Assembly: GCA_017627955.1 (NCBI GenBank)
Contig: JAGAFU010000018.1
Location: 24,696-88,695, forward strand
Direction of reading: 5' to 3'
Length of the DNA: 64,000 nucleotides
Source of the DNA: Bacteroidales bacterium
Lineage (GTDB): Bacteria; Bacteroidota; Bacteroidia; Bacteroidales; UBA932
Below are positions 19,505 through 27,689 of this stretch, piece by piece. The notes beneath the pieces are model-generated. The model was not told the origin of the DNA. It did no database searches and saw only the letters and a list, made by a program, of their open reading frames with translations. A program made the translations under genes and the position numbers. Position 1 is the stretch's first letter; each line of letters begins with the position of its first letter.

Positions 19505-21304
19505 CTAGTCCTTATCGATCAATTTTTCAACATCCTGCCTGATCTTGTTCAAATGCTGGAAGTAAGTGACCAGCCTTGGATCCACCGTAAGGCCCTCCGG
19601 CACCTCGAGAGATATGTTTTTCAATCTGATGGCCTGTTTCTCATTCAGCGGGGAGTTCGTCATCACGCCTCCTCCGATACTGAATTCAATACGGATACCG
19701 TCAAAGGGAACGATAGTGTCTGTGTTGAATCCGATCTCGACCTGGGAAGACGACGGGGCGTCAAGTGTCCCGGCCTTAATGTCACTCTTCACCACGGGAG
19801 AATATTCACTGACCACATTCCCTTCTTTGTCAATCATTTCCACATGGAGGTTCAGGTCCACGGGGATGGTGTTGACGGCATCCATTTTGATCCTCATCGG
19901 GCTGATGAAATCAAGGGCCATCGTCGTGTCGACATTGAAGCCGTGGATGTCCTTTTCCGCGGAGAATGACGCGTCCTTGCCAAGCCGCAGTGGCATGATT
20001 GCCCGGTTGGTGACCTGGAAACCGTAGTCAACGCCCGGACGGACTTTTACCCAAGTCTCATCCTGGCTAACCTCAACACTGCCGAAGGATACAGCCATGA
20101 GCGATTCCTTGCTCTGGAGAACATCGGTAAGCCCGTCAATCTTGTAGGACATGCTTCCCTCCGGGGCATTCCTTCCACTTCCGGAAAAGTAAAGGCTGGT
20201 GTTCATCTCCGCGGGGAAATGAATGGGAGTCTTGCCATAAAAGCTGCCGAGGGGGAACTCTCCCAGAGCGTCGAACTCCTCGTTGTAGATTCTCAATATA
20301 GTGCTGTATTCCACACCGGCGGGATATCTGCTTTCAACCTGGAACTCACACTCAAGATCGTATGGCTCCAGATCGGCATAGGAGGTAAGAAGGTTCAGTG
20401 TGATCGGGAAAGAGAACAGGTTAAGGACAACTGGAGTCTCGCCCAAAATCACCTCAGCCTCGTCGAACTTGCCTTCAGGAATATTTACAGAAACCTCTCC
20501 GCCAAGATTCACATCCCCACTGAGCTCGGAGGTCACGTCCGCGGAGGAAAGCCGTATCGTCCCGTCCAGCGAAATGACTCCTTCAAGATTCATCTCGGTC
20601 TCTTCCGGGACCTGGATACCGTTCTCAACAAACAGCTTGTTCACGATAACCGGTACCGTCAGGCCGTCCTCGGAAGAGATGGTCAAGTCTTTCTCGAGCG
20701 TGAGGACGTGGCCGGCAGTGAGGGAGAACGGTCCTGAAGGTTCCGAAGCGAAAGCCCACTCAGGAAGTGTGATCTTCGTTCCCTTCAAGAGCGTGAACCC
20801 TTTCAAAGGAGTCAGAGAGAAGGAAATAACCCACTCCATCGGCTCAAGGTCAACTTCCTTGATGGCCGAAATCCTGTTCCCGAGACCTTTTGTCCCCAAG
20901 GTGAACCTCATAGGAATCTTTACTGGGATCTCCATTGATTTCCATCCGGATGGGAAGTTGGCGGAGATTTCAACCTTGTCCTCATTCAGGGAGGGCTGAA
21001 TGGCGACAGAGTCAATCAAGTACTCCACTTCCCTGGTGGTAGAGTCGATGAGAACGCACAGGTTTCCACCCTCGTCGAAATCAAAAAGATCAGTTTTCTT
21101 CAGCACTTGTTTCTGCACCTTAACAATCCCTCTGACAAGTGGACCTATGGAAACGGATTCCAAGGAGCCGATCGGAAGTGTCGCGCCAGGAACCACTGTG
21201 ACCGTGAGGTCCACTTCCTTGTTCAAATCATAGTCCTTGTCAATGGAGCATGCTGAAATGGCCAGCATAAATAATACTGAAGCCAAAAAGCGGAGTTTTT
21301 TCAT
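19505..21304 (-). CDS. Large lipoprotein of unknown function
   Basis: A 599-residue protein whose signal peptide ends in a lipobox (LAISAC/SIDKDYDLN). No catalytic motif is visible. The mature chain is beta-rich with repeated strands separated by Pro and Gly turns and contains several statements of the type IxLSSADVTSELSG/VNLGGEVSVNIP, suggesting stacked sandwich domains. SIDKDYDLNKEVD just after the lipid anchor is a feature I associate with uncharacterised Bacteroidales lipoproteins. It starts a two-gene operon with the putative barrel at 18167-19501 and has a strong promoter at 21342-21372. It is probably a periplasmic or surface partner of that barrel; this is inference from the three-base spacing. 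Confidence 0.6.
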   Translation of the reverse strand: MKKLRFLASVLFMLAISACSIDKDYDLNKEVDLTVTVVPGATLPIGSLESVSIGPLVRGIVKVQKQVLKKTDLFDFDEGGNLCVLIDSTTREVEYLIDSVAIQPSLNEDKVEISANFPSGWKSMEIPVKIPMRFTLGTKGLGNRISAIKEVDLEPMEWVISFSLTPLKGFTLLKGTKITLPEWAFASEPSGPFSLTAGHVLTLEKDLTISSEDGLTVPVIVNKLFVENGIQVPEETEMNLEGVISLDGTIRLSSADVTSELSGDVNLGGEVSVNIPEGKFDEAEVILGETPVVLNLFSFPITLNLLTSYADLEPYDLECEFQVESRYPAGVEYSTILRIYNEEFDALGEFPLGSFYGKTPIHFPAEMNTSLYFSGSGRNAPEGSMSYKIDGLTDVLQSKESLMAVSFGSVEVSQDETWVKVRPGVDYGFQVTNRAIMPLRLGKDASFSAEKDIHGFNVDTTMALDFISPMRIKMDAVNTIPVDLNLHVEMIDKEGNVVSEYSPVVKSDIKAGTLDAPSSSQVEIGFNTDTIVPFDGIRIEFSIGGGVMTNSPLNEKQAIRLKNISLEVPEGLTVDPRLVTYFQHLNKIRQDVEKLIDKD

Positions 21305-21341
21305 TGATGCTATAATCGTGAAGATGTTTTTTACCCATCCA

Positions 21342-21372
21342 CAAATATAGCGGTTTTAAAGCAATTTGCCAA
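21342..21372 (-). promoter_or_regulatory. Promoter of the lipoprotein/barrel operon
   Basis: Minus-strand TTGG (21369-21372), 19-base spacer, TATATTTG (21342-21349). This is among the best matches to the Bacteroidota promoter in the window, 37 bases upstream of the start codon at 21304. Confidence 0.75.
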
Positions 21373-21382
21373 TAATCCCCTC

Positions 21383-24121
21383 TTACTTGGTGACGATGGG
21401 CGGGGCGCCGGGAACCCAGCCCGTGGCTGAGCGGGTTCCTGGAGCCGAGGACTGCTTTTGGGACCGGTTGACCGAGTCATATTCAAGGAACTTCTCAAAG
21501 GAAGCCTCCTCGCCGCTCAATTCCATGATCCTCTTGTAGATAGCCCAACGGGAAGGAGCGTTGTAATACTCGACATTATGGTTCATCATACTGTCATCAG
21601 ACGGCCTGTAGATTCCTTCCGAGTACGGTCCGCCAGCGCCTTCAAAAACACCGGCCTCATTAGCGTAACGTTCATCAGAAAGAAAGGCACTCCACTTGAC
21701 CTTTGCCGGATCGGAGGTGAAATCAATATTGGAATACCAGCCATACCTGTCATAAAGTCTCATGTACTCCTTGACGAGCTCCTGACTGGGAGAGCCGAAA
21801 TCCGTGCTATACTCATCCGCGAGGAAGGCGAAGCCGTGACCACCAGCCTCGTGGCGGATCAGCGGACCATAACCCATACTGCTGTTGCCCACCGAGGAAT
21901 AATATGCGATTCCGGTCTGGAGAGACTCCTTCATGGAAGTAATACCCCTCAATCCATTCGAATTGATCATCACTCCGATCAACAGGTTCTTCTTGTCCTT
22001 GATGCCTGGAACCATCAGGGCATATTCAAGGGCCTTCTCGTCCGAAGCTTCTGATATAGAAACAGTTGTTCCCGCACAATATGTACCGAGAGCGGTAGAA
22101 CACCCAGTACCTGTCCTTCCGTTTTTGGAAACCACTTTCACCGCATACACGTTAAAGCGATCCCTGAACGTCTTGTAAGGCTCAATCTGGAAGAGTTCTT
22201 CCATGGATTGCCGCATATGATTCTCGTAAAGGCCGCCATTGACCATATCCCTGTCGGTGTAGGCGTCACCCATGAACACGACATTTATACCCTTGCCGAC
22301 AGTGGCTTTCTGGAGGGTAATGACATCGCCGTCCTTTGAGTAATCGGTCGAGGAATATTCATCCTCATCTTCAAGAGGGCCGAAAATGTCCTCAAGGAAT
22401 GGAATCAGGTCATTAAAAGCGACGTGGCCGAAACGGTTTTGGGAACGGTCAACGACATCCGGCGAGCAACTGAAAATTATATTTCCATTACTATCGATCA
22501 CATTGGCAAAAGGGGTACCATAACTTCCTAACGCGTATTCCTCATGTAATTCTTTGCCGGCTGTAGAGAAATTATACCAGATGTCATAGCCGTTGCTCAA
22601 AACATAGTCCTTGAGCATCTTTTCTCCCTCCGAATCTCCCCATGCCGGTCTCGCTATAACCTCAAGACCAGCATCGTGGTACTTTTCGTGCATTCTTTTA
22701 AGCTGCGGAAGCAAGGCTGCGGAAAAACCGCACCAAGAAGCCCATTTGAAGACCACCGTAGCCTTGTTCTTAGACACGATCTCCTTATAAGGGATCGGTT
22801 TACCGGTGATCGCGTCATTGATGTCCTTGTCGAACCAGTAACCGGGAATGTCCCGATCCATGACTATGAACGGATCTGATTTCCTGTAGTCCAGATCATC
22901 TGCCGGAACCCCGGAATTGATGAACAAATTAATCCAATATCCGGGATTATCAGTCGTATAGAAATATTCGGGAATAAGTCCGGAGAACTTGTGATTTTGA
23001 ATTGAGAAATGAGTGCCAAGTCTCAACCACGATTCAGGGATGACTCCAGTAAAGCCATTTCCAGAACAATCCAATTTCGGAATATAGATTCCTTCCACAA
23101 GATCTTCCCCCATCAATCTATCACTTTCCCCAAGAGACTCAGGCAAAGGGCCATCCATCAAGGTATTCAAATTGATGGCGACAAAAGCAAGGGGCATGCC
23201 GGAGAAAATGTCAGAAAGACTTGTCATTGATGTCCTCTCTATGACAAGCACTTCCAAACGGCCCAGCTTACTGAAACTCGGTGGAAGGGTCCCGGTCACT
23301 CCGGGTTCATTCTGAAGCCAGAACTTCACACAAGAAGACAAGGCATCAAAACAGTCCGGGAACTCACCTTTAAGACCTTGTTCTATGAAATACAAGCGCA
23401 ATTCATGCTTTTGCTTGTTCCACTCAACTCCATTCCACGACGTCAAAGAAGCATCAGTTCCCCAGTTAGTGGCATTTTTCCAATTCGGGCCATCCATCGC
23501 ATTATAAATCTCCATCAAGGCAGCCTTGATCCGACTCTCTTCATTCGGTTCGATAGTCACTTTGCATGTAGCCTCCTTGCCGCCGACCTTGGCTATGATC
23601 GTCACCTCACCCGCTTTAAGGGCCGTGATCTTGCCACCTTCTACCGTAGCTATGGTGTTGTCACTGGACTCCCATGTCACATTCTTGTCGTCGGCATCCG
23701 ATGGAGACACCGTGGCGGTCAAAGTCACGGACTCTTCTTCAGTCAGACTCACCTCGGTCTGGTCCAAAGTCACAGAGGAAACCGCAATGGACTTCTTGGT
23801 GACTGTTACTGAGCAAGTTCCGGATTTTCCTCCAGCCATCGCCGTTATCGTGGCCGTGCCTGGAGACACGGCGGTCACAGTTCCGTTATTGACAGTGGCC
23901 ACAGCCTGGTTGGAACTTGACCAGGTCACGGATTTATTCGTGGCGTTCGAAGGTGAGACAGTCGCCGTGAGGTTGGTCGAGCCGCCCACTTCAAGGGTGA
24001 GAGTGCTCTGGCTGACCGACACGCCGGACACGGCAATCTCGGGATCCTCTTTCGGGCCGCATGAACAGACAGCGGCCATAGTCAGGATGGAGGAGAGGAG
24101 AATAGTGAATAACTTTTTCAT
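21383..24121 (-). CDS. BIG2-LRR-thioredoxin-M64 multidomain lipoprotein
   Basis: A 912-residue surface or periplasmic lipoprotein (signal peptide ending AAVCSC, so lipidation at Cys19 or Cys21). In order: two BIG2 immunoglobulin-like domains (about residues 30-107 and 112-190), a leucine-rich-repeat-like region (about 195-390, starting MDGPNWKNATNWGTD), a thioredoxin-like domain (about 430-575) with WC464GFS in place of a CxxC pair, and a C-terminal domain like peptidase M64 (about 600-880) with FMGDAYTD and RHEAGGHGFAFLADEY. M64 enzymes are zinc peptidases that include IgA-cleaving members. Here the zinc motif is HEAGGH (His757, Glu758, His762), one residue longer than HExxH, so activity is uncertain. 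A hairpin abuts the start codon. Confidence 0.82.
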   Translation of the reverse strand: MKKLFTILLSSILTMAAVCSCGPKEDPEIAVSGVSVSQSTLTLEVGGSTNLTATVSPSNATNKSVTWSSSNQAVATVNNGTVTAVSPGTATITAMAGGKSGTCSVTVTKKSIAVSSVTLDQTEVSLTEEESVTLTATVSPSDADDKNVTWESSDNTIATVEGGKITALKAGEVTIIAKVGGKEATCKVTIEPNEESRIKAALMEIYNAMDGPNWKNATNWGTDASLTSWNGVEWNKQKHELRLYFIEQGLKGEFPDCFDALSSCVKFWLQNEPGVTGTLPPSFSKLGRLEVLVIERTSMTSLSDIFSGMPLAFVAINLNTLMDGPLPESLGESDRLMGEDLVEGIYIPKLDCSGNGFTGVIPESWLRLGTHFSIQNHKFSGLIPEYFYTTDNPGYWINLFINSGVPADDLDYRKSDPFIVMDRDIPGYWFDKDINDAITGKPIPYKEIVSKNKATVVFKWASWCGFSAALLPQLKRMHEKYHDAGLEVIARPAWGDSEGEKMLKDYVLSNGYDIWYNFSTAGKELHEEYALGSYGTPFANVIDSNGNIIFSCSPDVVDRSQNRFGHVAFNDLIPFLEDIFGPLEDEDEYSSTDYSKDGDVITLQKATVGKGINVVFMGDAYTDRDMVNGGLYENHMRQSMEELFQIEPYKTFRDRFNVYAVKVVSKNGRTGTGCSTALGTYCAGTTVSISEASDEKALEYALMVPGIKDKKNLLIGVMINSNGLRGITSMKESLQTGIAYYSSVGNSSMGYGPLIRHEAGGHGFAFLADEYSTDFGSPSQELVKEYMRLYDRYGWYSNIDFTSDPAKVKWSAFLSDERYANEAGVFEGAGGPYSEGIYRPSDDSMMNHNVEYYNAPSRWAIYKRIMELSGEEASFEKFLEYDSVNRSQKQSSAPGTRSATGWVPGAPPIVTK

Positions 24122-24151
24122 ATTGACCAGGGAAAAATACTCTGGTCAATA
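24121..24151 (-). promoter_or_regulatory. Inverted repeat abutting the M64 gene start
   Basis: TATTGACCAG (24121-24130) and CTGGTCAATA (24142-24151) form a perfect 10-bp inverted repeat with an 11-base loop. In the mRNA the 3' arm ends at the A of the AUG, so the hairpin would cover the initiation region, or the DNA could be an operator. Which applies cannot be told. Confidence 0.5.
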
Positions 24152-24180
24152 TATGAAAAAATAATGACTATCCCAAAAAA

Positions 24181-24206
24181 GATGCTTCGCTACGCTCAGC
24201 ATGACA
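24181..24206 (-). repeat. 26-nt dispersed repeat, copy C (intergenic)
   Basis: Third member of the TGTCATnCTGAGCG family, here in the 111-base gap between the M16 stop and the M64 start. A partial extra unit (gcgtcagcatgatg) follows at about 24213-24226. This is the only copy outside a coding sequence. Confidence 0.75.
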
Positions 24207-24232
24207 TTGAGCGTCAGCATGATGTGGGCGCG

Positions 24233-27142
24233 CTAGTACCCGAAGATCTCTTCGAGGGTAAGGTGCTTTACAGGGCCGAGGGTGGAGATGAATTCGGTGT
24301 CGAAATCGCTCTCCCGGCCAAGGAAGCCGTAGATATATTCACGACCCTTAACCCACTTCTCCTGGAAGGCCTTGACATCCGCGAGCGTCATGTTCTGGAC
24401 CGCCTCGAAAACGGCCTTTTCACGGCTCTCGGAAAGACCGAGTTCCCTTAAAGACAAGTACTCGTTCAGCACTCCCATCCCGGTGACCCTTCTGGTACGG
24501 ATCTGCGAGAGAATAGAGGCCTTGGCCACCTCGAAAGCATTCTCCGACTCCGGCATATTATTGATAATCTGGTCGAAAGCCAGGACGGCATCCTTCAGCT
24601 TATCATTCTGGGAGGCGATGTAAGCATAGAAGTAATAATCGTCATCCGGATAAGACGGGTTAATCAAGGAAGCCCTGGCGGAATATGCCAAACCTCTTGC
24701 CTCCCTCATCTCCTGGAAGACGATGGCGTTCATCCCGCTTCCGAAATAATTGTTGTACATCGTGACAGCCGGATAGTTCGCCACATCGAACTTCTCTCCC
24801 CTGTCCGAATACTGGACATAGTAGAATTGGTTGGCGTCATAAGGAACCAGAAGCACCTCATTGCCAGTGACTTTACGATGAAGAGGATGCTCTTTGACAA
24901 GCGGCTCGGGATTAGCGGCGATCTTATGGTGATCCATGATTGTCTTCCTCGCGGCCACCTCTTCGGCAGGGCCGTAATAGAGCACGACATGTTTCTTGGA
25001 ATACAGGTCCTTGACCAAAGCGAGCAACTCGTCGGAAGTTATGGAAAGAATCTGGTCGTCAGTGAGAGTCGACTTGGTGACGAACTCGGGACCATAATAG
25101 ATGTAATCCTGAAGGGCGGCGAAACAAGCGCTTTGGCTGAGTTTGCTGTCAGCCCTGTCCTTCATGACATCAGCCTTAAGAGCGGACAGGATGGTGGTGT
25201 CAGGGACAGCGTTGAACACAAGGTCCTCGACGATGTCCATAGCGGCACCGATGTTCTCCTCAAGTCCCCTTACCGTGGCGACTGTCCGGGTCGAAGCGGG
25301 AGCCAGCCCGTAGGAACATGCGAGGGAATACATGTCTTTCTTGATCTGGGCGGCGCTCCTGGTCGGAGTCCCGAGGTAGCTCAGATAATTGAGAGCCAAC
25401 GATATACGGGGATCATTCTGGAGACCTTTATCGAATATCGCAGTGTAAGTGGTGATGTCGTTGATCTCGTTTTTCTTGTAAAGGAACTCTATTCCTCCGG
25501 ACAGCTCATCCCTGGCCATATCCTTGGTGAAATCAGGGAACACAGGCTCGATCGGCGCGACCTCTGAGTTCTGGATAGAGGTCAGGAAGTCGCTCTGCAT
25601 GTGACGGTTGGTCTCGATCGGAGTTATGGCCGGAGCCGCGATCTTGTCGATATTCGGATCTTCTCCAATCTTTTTGTAAGCGAGCACATAGCTGTCAGCC
25701 CCAAGATATTCATTAGCCCAATCGGTGACCTGACGCTTGGTGACCTTCTCAAGACGCCTCATCTGGAGGGCATCATCCTTCCAGTTATGTCCGCTGATGA
25801 AAGAATTGACAAAGGACATCGCCCTGCGCCCGTTGTTCTCCAACTGCGACATATTACGGAGCTTGATGTTATTGATGGTTGACTTGATAATCTCCTCATC
25901 AAAGTCACCTGTACGCAGTCTTCCGACCTGCTCGAGCATAAGGTCACGGACTTCCTCAAGGGACTGACCCTCACGAGGATAACCGACCAGAAGGAACTCG
26001 CCGTAATCCGGACGGGAATAGTTCATGGAATAGAATCCGCCCACTTTCTGGGCCTGTACCAGATCAAGGTCCGCAAGACCCGCGGCGCCGTTGAAAAGGA
26101 CAGAGTTGACGATCCCTCCAACCTCACTCCTGAGGATGTCCTTGTCGCCCGGAGTCCTCCAGCCGATCATGACAAACTCAGCGTCAAGGCCATAGACTGT
26201 CTTTTCGACAGGCTTGGTGATCTGAGGCTCAGGCTCGTATTGAAGAGTCTTGATGTCCGGATTGGGCTCCCACTCCCCGAAATACTTCTCGATCGTGGCC
26301 ACGAAAGTGTCGGGATCGAAGTCGCCGGACACACAGATAGCCACATTGTTGGGAACATAGAAATTGCTCCTGTGGTTCTCGATGTTGATGATCGAAGGAT
26401 TCTTGAGGTGCTCCTGGGTGCCGATAGTGGTCTGGATTCCGTAAGGGTGACGGGAAAACAGCACAGAATCAATAGCTTCCATAGCCTTGGAGTCATCCTC
26501 CGTCAGGCTCATGTTCTTCTCCTCGTAGACCGCTTCCAACTCGGTGTGGAAACCGCGGATCACGGGATGGATGAACCTGTCAGCCTGGATTTTGGCCCAA
26601 TTCTCAATCTGGTTCGAGGGAATATCCTCCTGATAGACAGTCATATCATTGGATGTGAAGGCATTGGAGCCTGTGGATCCGATGATGGACATCAGTTTGT
26701 CATATTCATTGGGAATAGCGATCTTCGAAGCCTCATAGCTGATAGAGTCGATCACATGGTAGAGGGCGACCCTCTCCTGGGGATCAGTCTTGGTCCTATA
26801 TTCCTCGAAAAGGCTTCTGATCTGCTCAAGCATAGGCTTCTCGGCCTCATAATTCGAAGTGCCGAAACTCTCTGTCCCCTTGAACATAAGATGCTCAAGA
26901 TAGTGCGACAGGCCCGTTGTCTCGTGCGGGTCATCCTTGCTTCCGACACGCACAGCGATGTATGTCTGCAGGCGCGGAGTTTCCTTGTTGACGGTCATAT
27001 AGACCTTGAGGCCGTTGTCAAGGGTGTAAATCTTCGTCTTCATGGGATCGCCCTTCACGGTCTCGTACTTGTACTTGGCACAAGAGCCAGCGAGAAGGAG
27101 CGTCAGAGCGGCAGCGACGGCCGCCATAATAAACTTTTTCAT
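24233..27142 (-). CDS. M16 family zinc metallopeptidase lipoprotein (pitrilysin type)
   Basis: A 969-residue exported peptidase built of two M16 halves. The N-terminal half is catalytic, with the inverted zinc motif HYLEH (His80, Glu83, His84) and the third ligand region ELEAVYEEKN about 120 residues later; the C-terminal half lacks the motif, as usual, and serves as the other wall of the chamber. The signal peptide ends LLAGSC, a lipobox, pointing to a periplasmic lipoprotein that degrades peptides. The frame is open 12 codons further upstream (27178), but I choose the ATG at 27142 because it begins the signal peptide directly and the promoter -7 box lies at 27166-27173. It is divergent from smpB. 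Confidence 0.93.
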   Translation of the reverse strand: MKKFIMAAVAAALTLLLAGSCAKYKYETVKGDPMKTKIYTLDNGLKVYMTVNKETPRLQTYIAVRVGSKDDPHETTGLSHYLEHLMFKGTESFGTSNYEAEKPMLEQIRSLFEEYRTKTDPQERVALYHVIDSISYEASKIAIPNEYDKLMSIIGSTGSNAFTSNDMTVYQEDIPSNQIENWAKIQADRFIHPVIRGFHTELEAVYEEKNMSLTEDDSKAMEAIDSVLFSRHPYGIQTTIGTQEHLKNPSIINIENHRSNFYVPNNVAICVSGDFDPDTFVATIEKYFGEWEPNPDIKTLQYEPEPQITKPVEKTVYGLDAEFVMIGWRTPGDKDILRSEVGGIVNSVLFNGAAGLADLDLVQAQKVGGFYSMNYSRPDYGEFLLVGYPREGQSLEEVRDLMLEQVGRLRTGDFDEEIIKSTINNIKLRNMSQLENNGRRAMSFVNSFISGHNWKDDALQMRRLEKVTKRQVTDWANEYLGADSYVLAYKKIGEDPNIDKIAAPAITPIETNRHMQSDFLTSIQNSEVAPIEPVFPDFTKDMARDELSGGIEFLYKKNEINDITTYTAIFDKGLQNDPRISLALNYLSYLGTPTRSAAQIKKDMYSLACSYGLAPASTRTVATVRGLEENIGAAMDIVEDLVFNAVPDTTILSALKADVMKDRADSKLSQSACFAALQDYIYYGPEFVTKSTLTDDQILSITSDELLALVKDLYSKKHVVLYYGPAEEVAARKTIMDHHKIAANPEPLVKEHPLHRKVTGNEVLLVPYDANQFYYVQYSDRGEKFDVANYPAVTMYNNYFGSGMNAIVFQEMREARGLAYSARASLINPSYPDDDYYFYAYIASQNDKLKDAVLAFDQIINNMPESENAFEVAKASILSQIRTRRVTGMGVLNEYLSLRELGLSESREKAVFEAVQNMTLADVKAFQEKWVKGREYIYGFLGRESDFDTEFISTLGPVKHLTLEEIFGY

Positions 27143-27165
27143 CTCTAATGATTTGTATTGGGGCA

Positions 27166-27196
27166 CAAACTTAATCATTTTTCACAGCAACACAAA
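27166..27196 (-). promoter_or_regulatory. M16 peptidase promoter
   Basis: Minus-strand TTTG (27193-27196), 19-base spacer, TAAGTTTG (27166-27173): a full match to the Bacteroidota consensus. It nearly touches the smpB -7 element on the other strand, so the two polymerases would compete for the site. Confidence 0.75.
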
Positions 27197-27203
27197 AAAG
27201 TGG

Positions 27204-27211
27204 TATATTTG
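27204..27211 (+). promoter_or_regulatory. smpB promoter -7 element
   Basis: TATATTTG lies 22 bases upstream of the smpB ATG. A weak TTTC sits 20 bases upstream as a possible -33 element. Its footprint overlaps the divergent M16 promoter. Confidence 0.6.
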
Positions 27212-27232
27212 TAGTTCTAGCGTACATTCAAA

Positions 27233-27688
27233 ATGGCGGCAAAAAAAGAGCATAGGATAGAGATAAGGAACAAGAAGGCCTCGTTCGACTACGAGTTCCT
27301 GGAAACTTATGAGGCGGGGATAGTGCTCGTCGGCACGGAAATAAAGTCCATCAGGATGGGCAAGGTCTCTCTGGTGGACTCGTTCTGCTATTTCGTTGGG
27401 AACGAGCTGTTTGTCAAGGGAATGAATGTCGCCCAGTACTTCTGGGGATCGTGGGGGCAGCATGAGCCGATGAGGGATCGAAAGCTGCTTTTGACAAAGA
27501 AAGAGCTCAGGCATCTCCATCAGGCGGTCAAAGAGAAGGGCCTCACGATCGTTGCCGTCAAGTTGTTCATCAATGATGAGGGTTTCGCCAAATTGGTGAT
27601 CGCTCTGGCCAGGGGCAAGAAGTCTTTCGACAAGAGGGCCTCAATCAAGGAAAAGGATATCCGACGGGAGATGGAGAGGGGCGATTAA
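27233..27688 (+). CDS. smpB: SsrA-binding protein
   Basis: The 151-residue partner of tmRNA in rescuing stalled ribosomes. Typical sequence markers are the N-terminal [19 protein letters not shown], the [16 protein letters not shown] barrel segment, the KRLLLxKKEL-type stretch ([13 protein letters not shown]), and a basic C-terminal tail ([19 protein letters not shown]) that mimics the tRNA anticodon arm. The tmRNA gene itself is not in the window. smpB is the first gene of an operon with miaA (one base apart) and purE. Confidence 0.97.
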   Translation: MAAKKEHRIEIRNKKASFDYEFLETYEAGIVLVGTEIKSIRMGKVSLVDSFCYFVGNELFVKGMNVAQYFWGSWGQHEPMRDRKLLLTKKELRHLHQAVKEKGLTIVAVKLFINDEGFAKLVIALARGKKSFDKRASIKEKDIRREMERGD

Positions 27689-27689
27689 T

